From Oceaniradius stylonematis (lineage in GTDB: Bacteria > Pseudomonadota > Alphaproteobacteria > Rhizobiales > Rhizobiaceae), in assembly GCF_003149475.2 (NCBI RefSeq), contig NZ_QFWV02000004.1:313678-372099 (forward strand): 58,422 nucleotides of DNA, written 5' to 3'. Position 1 is the stretch's first letter; each line of letters opens with the position of its first letter. Shown here piece by piece: positions 35,566 to 42,170 of the stretch. Under the pieces are notes generated by a model. The model had not been told where the DNA came from. It saw nothing but the letters and a program-made list of their open reading frames with translations, and did not search any database. The translations under genes were made by a program, and so were the position numbers.

Positions 35566-35594
35566 TTGTAAGGTCGATGACAGTCCCGTGAAGG
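35566..35594 (-). promoter_or_regulatory. PHO box upstream of ugpB
   Basis: On the - strand, CTGTCAT (35583-35577) is followed after four bases by CTTACAA (35572-35566), an 11-base-period pair matching the PhoB box. A third, weaker repeat CCTTCAC (35594-35588) precedes it with the same spacing. A possible -10 (TATTCG) lies about ten bases downstream, where a PhoB-dependent promoter would have it. The ugpB ATG is about 53 bases away. Induction by phosphate starvation is expected from known ugp regulation. Confidence 0.75.
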
Positions 35595-36050
35595 ATTTGT
35601 GTCAACGGTGTGGGGTGGCCGTACCGGCTGCGGACGATCGGCGCCCGGCAGCCATCAACTATCTGATAATGCTGATTAATCGGTCAGGAAAATTGTGCTG
35701 TCCAACGGTCGGAATCGGCGCCCTGCGCTGACCTGAAGAACGTCACAAAACCGTCAAGGATTTGAAATGCCTTCAGCGATGCCCGCCACGACCGGCCAAG
35801 GCTGACGTGGCCGACGTTAGGCCAAAGGCCGTCCCCCCCCGGGACCTTGCTGCAAAACCGCTCGGCCGGTGCGGAAAAATCGCACGGACGTACTGCAAAC
35901 TGCCGCCGCATCGGAAAAAATTTCCTCCGCCAGCCCCTCCCTTGCGGCGCCGATGCCTCGTTTGAGCGCCGCGGCACGGCTATTTTCGCGGAAGTTTGGA
36001 TTGGCAGACCGCCGGGCATTCCGGCCGCACGCCATCGAAAGGACAAACCC
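35595..36050. other. Intergenic region between ugpB and the sulfurtransferase gene
   Basis: Together with the PHO-box segment this is the longest gene-poor stretch (about 540 bases), between two divergent genes. Open frames here look like chance frames. Notable are a locally AT-rich patch around 35660-35700 and an inverted repeat GTCCC/GGGAC around a run of eight C at 35831-35845. I cannot assign the sulfurtransferase promoter. Confidence 0.4.
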
Positions 36051-36971
36051 ATGAACCGCATCAACATCGCAATCGCGGCGCTTGCCGCATCCGCCATGCC
36101 CGCGCTGGCCCATGATGGTGCCGGGCCTCTCGTCAGCGCCCAGTGGTTGATCGACCATGCCGGCAATGACGATATCGTCATCGTCGACATTCGCGCCAAT
36201 GTCGAAAACACCGACCTTGGCGACAGCCCCTATATCGAAGGTGCGGTGTCTGCGCCCTACAACACTGCCGGCTGGCGCACCGAGATCGACGGTGTGCCGG
36301 GCAAGATTCCTGCCATCGAGGACGTAACCGGCCTGATCGAGAGCCTGGGGATCGACAATGACGACCATGTCGTCATCGTGCCGTGGGGCACCGATTCGAC
36401 CGAGTTCGGCTCGGCCACCCGCGTCTACTGGACGTTCCGCTATCTGGGCCATGACGATGTTTCGATCCTCGATGGCGGCTGGCGCCAATATGATGCCGTC
36501 GGCGGCGCGCGCGTCGCCGAACCGGTCACAGCCGAGGTTTCCGAATTCGAGGTCACGCTGAACGAGGCGGTCCTTGCCACAACCGATGACGTTCTGGCCG
36601 CGCTCGACGACGGCACCAAGCTCGTCGACGGCCGCCCGGTCGAGCAGTTCCGCGGCGAGACGAAAAGCCCGGTCGCGGCCGCGCCCGGCACCATTCCCGG
36701 TTCGGTGAACCTGCCGCATTCGGAGTTCTATTCCGCCGAGTTCGCGCTGTTCGCGCAACCCGAAACGGTTCAGGCCCTGGTCGAGGCGGTCGGCGTTAGA
36801 GCGGACGAAGCCAACATCACATTCTGCAACACCGGTCACTGGGCTTCGGTCGCATGGTTCGGGCTGAGCGAAGTGCTCGGCAACGAACAGTCGGCCATGT
36901 ATGACGGCTCCATGTCGGAATGGACACAGGACCCCTCGCGTCCGCTCGATCCGCCGCGCGCGATCCAGTAA
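36051..36971 (+). CDS. Secreted two-domain sulfurtransferase (rhodanese)
   Basis: A 306-residue protein with a signal peptide (NIAIAALAASAMPALA) and two rhodanese domains. The N-terminal domain (about 25-160) lacks a catalytic Cys (IVPWGTDSTEFGSATR), while the C-terminal one has the active site TFCNTGHWAS with Cys259, as in thiosulfate sulfurtransferases. It would act on thiosulfate or persulfides in the periplasm. The next gene encodes a YeeE/YedE transporter, a family that imports thiosulfate or sulfur species, so the pair likely handles external reduced sulfur. Confidence 0.9.
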   Translation: MNRINIAIAALAASAMPALAHDGAGPLVSAQWLIDHAGNDDIVIVDIRANVENTDLGDSPYIEGAVSAPYNTAGWRTEIDGVPGKIPAIEDVTGLIESLGIDNDDHVVIVPWGTDSTEFGSATRVYWTFRYLGHDDVSILDGGWRQYDAVGGARVAEPVTAEVSEFEVTLNEAVLATTDDVLAALDDGTKLVDGRPVEQFRGETKSPVAAAPGTIPGSVNLPHSEFYSAEFALFAQPETVQALVEAVGVRADEANITFCNTGHWASVAWFGLSEVLGNEQSAMYDGSMSEWTQDPSRPLDPPRAIQ

Positions 36972-37055
36972 AGCGACCGCCATCAACCGGCCGGCGCCCG
37001 GCTTCCGCCGCGCGCCGGATCGGCTATAAAGGCGGCTTCACAGAGGTTGCGCCAC

Positions 37056-38300
37056 ATGTTGCAGAACGTTGCAACGTCGTCGACGCCGAACGCGTCGAAC
37101 CCTTATCTGCCCGACGCCGTCATCGACCGCAGCCCCGCGGCGGTGGCCGCCGCGTTCCTGGCGGCGGGATTTGCCGCGATCTGGCTGCTGGTCGATCTGC
37201 GGCAGGCGACGCTGTTCCTGATCGGCGGCGGCCTTGGTGCCGCGCTCTATCACGGGTCCTTTGGCTTCACCGGCGCCTGGCGGCGCATGGTGGTCGAGCG
37301 GCGTGGGCGGGGCATGCGCGCGCAGATGCTGATGATCGGGCTGGCCGGGCTTGCGATGATGCCGCTTTTGGCGGCCGGCAGCGTCGGCAACCAGCCGCTG
37401 GTCGGCGCCATCGCGCCGGTGGGCGTCTCCGTGCTGGTCGGCGCGGCGATGTTCGGCTTGGGCATGCAGCTTGGCGGAGGCTGCGGCTCGGGCACGCTGT
37501 TCACGGTCGGCGGTGGCTCTGCGCGCATGTTGGTGACCCTGATCTTCTTCATCGCCGGCGCCGTTGTCGGAACGGCGCATCTGCCATGGTGGCTCGGCCA
37601 GCCGTCGCTGCCGCCGGTGAGCCTGGGCCAGACGCTTGGCGTGCCCGCGGCCATCGCGGTGTCACTGGCCGGTCTCGGCGCCGTGGCTCTCATCACCGCG
37701 ATGATCGAACGCCGCTCCCATGGCGATCTGGAGCGCGATCCGGGCCCGCGCCGCCCGGGTTGGAACTGGCTGCTGTCGGGGCCCTGGCCGCTGGTCGGTG
37801 CAGGTCTGATGCTGGCCCTTCTCAACATCGCCACCCTGATCGTTGCCGGCCACCCCTGGTCGATCACCTATGGCTTCGGCCTCTGGGGCGCCAAGATCGC
37901 GTCGGCGGCGGGGGTGCCGGTCGAAAACTGGGAATTCTGGACATGGCCGGCGCAGGCCGAGGCGCTGTCCAGTTCCGTGCTTGCCGACTCGGTTTCGGTG
38001 ATGAATTTCGGACTGATTCTCGGGGCGGCGCTGGCCGCATCGCTTGCCGGCAAATTCGCGCCCAGGGCCGCTGTTCCGCTGGCGTCATTCGCCGCAGCGG
38101 CGCTCGGCGGCCTTTTGATGGGCTATGGCGCGCGGCTGAGCTTTGGCTGCAACATCGGCGCTCTTTTCTCGGGCATCGCATCGGGCAGCCTGCATGGGTG
38201 GCTGTGGTTCGCCGCCGCCTTTGCCGGCTCGGCGGCCGGCGTGTTCGCCCGACCCCTGTTCGGGCTCGATGGCTTCAGGCGCAAAGGCGCGGCGGCATGA
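37056..38300 (+). CDS. YeeE/YedE family (TsuA-like) sulfur transporter
   Basis: A 414-residue inner-membrane protein with about ten hydrophobic segments. The family motif appears twice: FGLGMQLGGGCGSGTLFTVGG in the first half and GARLSFGCNIGALFSG in the second, each with the conserved Cys thought to relay the sulfur substrate. TsuA (YeeE) homologues import thiosulfate. ATG 37056 was preferred over the nearby TTG 37047. Its TGA overlaps the ATG of the next small gene (ATGA). Confidence 0.88.
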   Translation: MLQNVATSSTPNASNPYLPDAVIDRSPAAVAAAFLAAGFAAIWLLVDLRQATLFLIGGGLGAALYHGSFGFTGAWRRMVVERRGRGMRAQMLMIGLAGLAMMPLLAAGSVGNQPLVGAIAPVGVSVLVGAAMFGLGMQLGGGCGSGTLFTVGGGSARMLVTLIFFIAGAVVGTAHLPWWLGQPSLPPVSLGQTLGVPAAIAVSLAGLGAVALITAMIERRSHGDLERDPGPRRPGWNWLLSGPWPLVGAGLMLALLNIATLIVAGHPWSITYGFGLWGAKIASAAGVPVENWEFWTWPAQAEALSSSVLADSVSVMNFGLILGAALAASLAGKFAPRAAVPLASFAAAALGGLLMGYGARLSFGCNIGALFSGIASGSLHGWLWFAAAFAGSAAGVFARPLFGLDGFRRKGAAA

Positions 38301-38632
38301 GCCGGTCGCGCAACACCGCCCTGTTCGCCGCCGCGCTGGCGGTGACGACGGCGGCGGTTGCCTATGACCATGCAGAACATGGCGTGCCGACGCCGGCGCC
38401 TGCCGCTGCTTCCGCACCGGCCGCCGGTGGCGTGGCGCCATGCGCGGCCGGCGCCGCGCCCTGTGCCCCGGCCGCCCCTTGCGCCGCTGCAGCGCCGCTC
38501 GCGGCCCCGCCGCCTCCGCCCGCACCCTTGCCCGCCACACGGACTGAACGGACCGCTCCGCCGCCGCCGCCGGCACGCCTGCCTGAAGGCGCCACCGAAG
38601 CGCCCGATCTCGTCCCGGACAGCGAAACGTGA
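38297..38632 (+). CDS. Small exported Pro/Ala-rich peptide with repeated Pro-Cys-Ala motif
   Basis: A 111-residue protein I do not recognise. An N-terminal signal-like segment (NTALFAAALAVTTAAVA) precedes a low-complexity region rich in Ala and Pro. It has three cysteines, each in a Pro-Cys-Ala context (about C49, C56, C62), then a run of prolines (PPPPPAP) and an acidic tail ending DSET. The ATG overlaps the YeeE/YedE stop, and its own stop overlaps the GTG of the DUF6969 gene. Such four-base overlaps on both sides argue it is translated. A role as a periplasmic sulfur or metal carrier is speculative. Confidence 0.65.
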   Translation: MSRSRNTALFAAALAVTTAAVAYDHAEHGVPTPAPAAASAPAAGGVAPCAAGAAPCAPAAPCAAAAPLAAPPPPPAPLPATRTERTAPPPPPARLPEGATEAPDLVPDSET

Positions 38633-39213
38633 GCGAAGACGCGCGTGATACTGCCCGCCGCGAGATTGCGTTTTGCGAGCATGTGCTGGCCAAGGGCGGC
38701 GCAACCGTACTGACCGAAACACTGGCCGGCATCGAACGACCAAAGAGCTGGGAAAAATACCCGGCCGGCGAGGTGTTCGACCCGCAAACCGGGGCGCAAT
38801 GGTTCTATCACAGCCACGATCCATCGACAGGCGGGGGTGAGCACGGCCATTTCCACTGCTTCGTCCGGCCCGATGGCCCGGACGGGCCGATTCACCATTT
38901 GTGCGCGGTCGGGGTCGATCCGCATGGCCGGCTGCTGCGCCTGTTCACGGTCAACCATTGGGTGGTCGATGACGACTGGCTCGACGCCGGGCCGACGATC
39001 GCGCTGTTGCCGCGCTTCGATGTGCACATGCCGCAACCGAACTACTTGGTAAACCGGTGGCTGACGGCGGTTTTGGCGGCGCACGAAAACGAAATCGCCG
39101 AGTTGATCCGAATCCGCGACAGGGTCATTGCCGCTCATCGCCGCGACAATGGCGGTGATGCGCACGCCGACCGCGCCCTCGATGTCACGGCGGAACATCG
39201 CACGGCGCCGTAG
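38629..39213 (+). CDS. DUF6969 family protein
   Basis: A 194-residue soluble protein matching, from memory, the DUF6969 family. Hallmarks are [19 protein letters not shown], a His-rich motif that could bind metal, then [16 protein letters not shown], and [10 protein letters not shown] near the end. No signal peptide is seen. It starts at GTG 38629, overlapping the stop of the Pro/Cys/Ala peptide (GTGA). It is the last gene of the sulfur module. Its function is unknown; linkage to a sulfur transporter and sulfurtransferase suggests a role in sulfur metabolism. Confidence 0.78.
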   Translation: MSEDARDTARREIAFCEHVLAKGGATVLTETLAGIERPKSWEKYPAGEVFDPQTGAQWFYHSHDPSTGGGEHGHFHCFVRPDGPDGPIHHLCAVGVDPHGRLLRLFTVNHWVVDDDWLDAGPTIALLPRFDVHMPQPNYLVNRWLTAVLAAHENEIAELIRIRDRVIAAHRRDNGGDAHADRALDVTAEHRTAP

Positions 39214-39277
39214 CGCCGTTTATGGCACAAGGTTCGCCCGGCGGCGATGCGCAGAAGGCACGAACTTGCAGAAGGAC

Positions 39278-39367
39278 TGGCGGTGAGACAGGGATTCGAA
39301 CCCTGGAGACGGTTTCCCGCCTACACGCGTTCCAGGCGTGCGCCTTCAACCACTCGGCCACCTCACC
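39278..39367 (-). tRNA. tRNA-Ser (anticodon GGA)
   Basis: A 90-base type II tRNA on the - strand. The acceptor stem GGTGAGG pairs with TCTCACC, followed by discriminator G and an encoded CCA (39280-39278). The D-arm TGGCCGAGTGGTTGAAGG, anticodon loop CTGGAAC (anticodon GGA), a long variable arm and the T-arm with GGTTCGAATCC are all present. A second, truncated copy of its first 30 bases plus 12 upstream bases lies at 39465-39506. Confidence 0.96.
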
Positions 39368-39406
39368 TCGCCATATGTCACCCGGCGAAACCAGCCGAGC
39401 GGGTTG

Positions 39407-39428
39407 AAAAGGCGCACGCGCCCTTTTT
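39407..39428. terminator. Bidirectional terminator-like hairpin upstream of tRNA-Ser
   Basis: A GGCGC/GCGCC stem is flanked by an A-run on one side and a T-run on the other (AAAA-GGCGC-AC-GCGCC-C-TTTTT), so a T-run follows the stem in both directions. On the - strand it lies between the truncated tRNA copy and the intact tRNA, and could end a transcript begun at the truncated copy. Confidence 0.55.
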
Positions 39429-39435
39429 GGTGATG

Positions 39436-39463
39436 GGCGTTTTCCGCAATGCGGAAAATCGCC
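39436..39463. other. Hairpin joining the truncated tRNA copy to the spacer
   Basis: A perfect eight-base-pair stem TTTTCCGC/GCGGAAAA with an AAT loop, extended by GGCG/CGCC after one bulged base. It begins directly at the end of the truncated tRNA-Ser copy. Confidence 0.6.
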
Positions 39464-39464
39464 G

Positions 39465-39506
39465 GTGCGCCTTCAACCACTCGGCCACCTCACCTCGCCA
39501 TATGTC
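39465..39506 (-). repeat. Truncated duplicate of the tRNA-Ser 5' end and its upstream flank
   Basis: A perfect 42-base direct copy of 39338-39379, 127 bases upstream of it in the sense of the tRNA. It holds tRNA bases 1-30 (acceptor 5' strand and D-arm) plus 12 upstream bases with CATATG. It breaks off at the anticodon stem and continues into unrelated hairpin-forming sequence. No second T-arm or 3' end is present, so it cannot form a tRNA. Confidence 0.9.
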
Positions 39507-39515
39507 GCCGGGCCC

Positions 39516-39567
39516 AGACGGCCGGACGCTTCGCAAATCCGGTTCACCGGCCCGCGAAGGGCCGTCT
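39516..39567. other. Long imperfect hairpin next to the tRNA duplicate
   Basis: AGACGGCC (39516-39523) pairs with GGCCGTCT (39560-39567), and CTTCGC (39529-39534) with GCGAAG (39554-39559), with a five-base bulge on one arm. It makes 14 pairs in all. The remaining bases to 39714 show no convincing gene; the small membrane protein starts there. Confidence 0.5.
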
Positions 39568-39714
39568 CCTAGCGCGGCGCAGGCGGACAATCAAGCGGGT
39601 CTGAAATCGGACGGATATCGGGGTGGACCACCGGCCCGCGAATGCCATAATGAATGGAAGGGGCGGGTGGCGTACATCAATACGCCGCACAAGGGGTGGC
39701 ACAAGCCAAAACGC

Positions 39715-40038
39715 ATGGTCCGATTCGTTCTTCGAGCCTTGGCCGTCTTCTGCCTGGCGATGATGGTCATCGTAGGGGTCGTCGATGCCACGCGATCGAT
39801 CGGCACGTCGGCCATGACGCTGACGCCGCTTGCCGACAGCTGGGACGCGATCGCGCCTGGTTCGCGCACCGCCCTGGGCGAATGGCTCGACGAGGCGGCG
39901 CATCCGGTGCTGGCCGATCCCATTCTGGCCACGGTGACAGGCTGGCCGACCGTTGCCGTCTTCGGCGGCCTCGCGTTGGTGCTGGCGCTGCTCGGCCGGA
40001 GGCGCCGCAAGCGTACGGCCGGATCTCTCGGAGGTTGA
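39715..40038 (+). CDS. Small membrane protein of unknown function
   Basis: A 107-residue protein with two predicted membrane segments: ALAVFCLAMMVIVGVVDA near the N-terminus and VAVFGGLALVLALLG near the C-terminus, ending in a basic tail (RRRRKRTAG). Between them is an extracytoplasmic loop with DATRSIGTSAMTLTPLADSW and a helical WLDEAAHPVLADPIL. Similar short proteins occur in Rhizobiales as far as I recall, without assigned function. ATG 39715 is the best start, although the frame is open upstream. It precedes the BMP-type binding protein by 170 bases. Confidence 0.7.
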   Translation: MVRFVLRALAVFCLAMMVIVGVVDATRSIGTSAMTLTPLADSWDAIAPGSRTALGEWLDEAAHPVLADPILATVTGWPTVAVFGGLALVLALLGRRRRKRTAGSLGG

Positions 40039-40150
40039 TGCTTCGGGCCGGATGCGGTGCGCGCCAAACCTCACTTCGCTTTTTTGTCGACATGGCGCGA
40101 TTTGGCGTGCCAATGTCCGCGCAAGGCGGCGTCAAACCGCTTTCAGGGAG

Positions 40151-40174
40151 GCCGCGCGCCATCATGTGCGCGGC
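40151..40174 (+). other. Leader hairpin upstream of the BMP-type binding protein
   Basis: A nine-pair stem (GCCGCGCGC / GTGCGCGGC, one G-T pair) with a CATCAT loop, followed by AAAAGA, ends 34 bases before the ATG at 40209. I do not see conserved elements of a purine riboswitch. It may be an attenuator or a stabilising element. Confidence 0.45.
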
Positions 40175-40208
40175 AAAAGATGCAAACAGTCAGACAGGGT
40201 AAGTGAGA

Positions 40209-41207
40209 ATGAAGCGCTTTGTTCTTGGTCTTTTGGCCGCATCCGCAATGACGGCGACGGCCTATGCCGAAACGCCGGCGATCGTTTACGATCTGGGCGG
40301 GAAGTTCGACAAGTCGTTCAACGAGGCCGCCTTCAACGGCGCCGAGCAGTTCAAGGAAGAAACCGGCACCGAGTATGTCGAGTTCGAGATCCAGAACGAG
40401 GCCCAGCGCGAGCAGGCGCTTCGCCGCTTCGCCGAACGCGGGCATTCGCCGGTCATCATCGCCGGCTTCTCCGCCGCGCAGGCGGTCGACAAGGTGGCGC
40501 AGGAATTCCCCGACACCGAGTTCGCCATCATCGACATGGTGGTCGACCAGCCAAACGTGCGCTCGGTCGTCTTCAAGGAGCAGGAAGGCTCGTACCTGGC
40601 CGGCATCATGGCTGCAAAGGCCTCGGAGACCGGTACGGTCGGCTTTGTGGGCGGCATGAACGTGCCGCTGATCTCCGCCTTTGCCTGCGGCTATGTGGGC
40701 GGCGTCAAATCGGTCAATCCCGATGCCGAAGTGATCGTCAACTATACCGGTGACACGCCGGCGGCATGGAACGACCCGGTCCGTGGCGGCGAGATCACCA
40801 ACGCGCAGATTTCGCAGGGCGCCGACGTTGTCTATGCCGCGGCTGGCGGCACCGGCATCGGCGTGCTGCAGGCAGCGGCCGATGCGGGCAAGCTGTCGGT
40901 CGGCGTCGATTCCAACCAGAACCATCTGCAGCCCGGCTCGGTGCTGACCTCGATGCTCAAGCGCGTCGATGTCGCCGTCATGGAAGCGATGAAGGACGGG
41001 ATGGAAGGCAACTTCTCCACCGGCGTCCAGGTTCTCGGCGTCGCGGAGGACGGTGTCGGCGTGGCGATCGACGAAAACAACGAACCGCTGGTGACCGAAG
41101 AGATGATGCAGGCGGTCGAAGAAGCCCGCGAAAAGATCATCTCGGGCGAGATCGAGGTGCATGATTTCCGTTCGGACAACACCTGCCCTTACGGCTCGGT
41201 CGGCTAA
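40209..41207 (+). CDS. BMP-family ABC transporter substrate-binding protein
   Basis: A 332-residue periplasmic protein of the BMP/Med family, which in characterised members binds nucleosides. A signal peptide (FVLGLLAASAMTATAYA) with no lipobox Cys is followed by YDLGGKFDKSFNEAAFNGAE, GAD-VVYAAAGGTGIGVLQA and VGVDSNQNHLQPGSVLTSM, all family hallmarks. ATG 40209 was preferred over GTG 40203. It is the likely binding component of the nucleoside ABC importer encoded at 23.8-28.3 kb, which has no such gene in its operon. Confidence 0.9.
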   Translation: MKRFVLGLLAASAMTATAYAETPAIVYDLGGKFDKSFNEAAFNGAEQFKEETGTEYVEFEIQNEAQREQALRRFAERGHSPVIIAGFSAAQAVDKVAQEFPDTEFAIIDMVVDQPNVRSVVFKEQEGSYLAGIMAAKASETGTVGFVGGMNVPLISAFACGYVGGVKSVNPDAEVIVNYTGDTPAAWNDPVRGGEITNAQISQGADVVYAAAGGTGIGVLQAAADAGKLSVGVDSNQNHLQPGSVLTSMLKRVDVAVMEAMKDGMEGNFSTGVQVLGVAEDGVGVAIDENNEPLVTEEMMQAVEEAREKIISGEIEVHDFRSDNTCPYGSVG

Positions 41208-41281
41208 GCCGGTACGATCCGACGCGATGACGATGGCCGTCGGCGGCAACGCCGGCGGCCTTTTGACGAAAGGCGCCGAGC

Positions 41282-42157
41282 ATGGCGGAGCAGAAGCTGC
41301 GCGTGGCCAGCGTTCAAATGGCCCTCCAAAAAACCCGGTCGGTCGACGCGCTATTCGAGCGCGTGGCCCATTTCGTGCGCACAGCCAGCGGCTATGGCGC
41401 GCAGTTCATCTGTTTTCCCGAGCATTTCACGATCCAGCTCCTGTCGGGCGAAGCGCCGATGGTGCCGGCGGCGGAAAGCGTCGACCGGCTGACGGCACAC
41501 ACAACGGCCCTGAAGCAGGTGCTCGTCGAACTGGCGAAAAAGCACGCCATCACAATCGTCGGCGGTTCACACGCGACGCGCCTCGAAGACGGTGCCGCGC
41601 GGAACGTCAGCTACATCGCCCATGCCGATGGACGCCTGTCCGAACAGCACAAGCTGCATCCGACGCCGGACGAACGCAGCGTCTGGGGAATCGACGGCGG
41701 TGCGCGGGCCGATGCGATCGACACCGAGTACGGGCGGATCGGCGTCATGATCTGCTATGACAGCGAGTTCCCGGAGCTCGGGCGCCGGCTCGCCGACCAG
41801 GACGCCCGTATTATCTTTGTGCCCTACTGCACCGACACGCGGCACGGCCATTTTCGGGTGCGCTATTGCTGCCAGGCGCGCACGGTCGAAAACCAGTGCT
41901 ACGTCGTGACATCGGGCCTTGTGGGCAATTTGCCGAACACGGACAATCTGGAGATGGCCTATGCGCAATCGGCGGTGCTGACGCCATCGGACCACGGCTT
42001 CGCGCGCGATGGCATCGCGGCGGAGGCCGAGCCGCAGGCAGAACAGATGATCATAGCCGATCTCGACATGGCGGCGCTCGATGCGGCACGTGCGAGCGGC
42101 TCGGTGCGCAATCTGGCAGACCGCCGCTTGGATCTCTACTCGGTTTCATGGCGTTGA
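41282..42157 (+). CDS. Carbon-nitrogen hydrolase (nitrilase superfamily)
   Basis: A 291-residue hydrolase with the Glu-Lys-Cys triad: Glu in CFPEHFTIQL, Lys in SEQHKLHPTPDE and Cys in VMICYDSEFPELGR. These enzymes hydrolyse amides or nitriles; the substrate is not clear. In some relatives this domain is fused to a GNAT acetyltransferase, but here it stands alone. It follows the BMP-type gene after 74 bases on the same strand and is convergent with bciA. Confidence 0.9.
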   Translation: MAEQKLRVASVQMALQKTRSVDALFERVAHFVRTASGYGAQFICFPEHFTIQLLSGEAPMVPAAESVDRLTAHTTALKQVLVELAKKHAITIVGGSHATRLEDGAARNVSYIAHADGRLSEQHKLHPTPDERSVWGIDGGARADAIDTEYGRIGVMICYDSEFPELGRRLADQDARIIFVPYCTDTRHGHFRVRYCCQARTVENQCYVVTSGLVGNLPNTDNLEMAYAQSAVLTPSDHGFARDGIAAEAEPQAEQMIIADLDMAALDAARASGSVRNLADRRLDLYSVSWR

Positions 42158-42170
42158 GGCGCCGCGCCGC

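Noticed and set aside
35684-36211. A 175-codon - strand frame upstream of ugpB
   Set aside because: It overlaps the start of the sulfurtransferase gene, has no ribosome-binding site or family resemblance and lies in an atypical noncoding region.
36920-38296. The long upstream part of the frame that ends with the Pro-Cys-Ala peptide
   Set aside because: Codons before 38297 are an Arg/Gly/Ala-rich shadow of the YeeE/YedE gene. Only the final 111 codons have a signal-like start and fitting overlaps.
39338-39506. The 42-base repeat as attachment sites of an integrated element or part of a CRISPR array
   Set aside because: Only two copies exist, 127 bases apart, with no integrase or cargo between. 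The repeat covers the tRNA 5' end, not the 3' end used by integrases.
40151-40208. A purine riboswitch upstream of the BMP-type gene
   Set aside because: A hairpin is present but not the three-way junction or conserved loop bases of known purine riboswitches.
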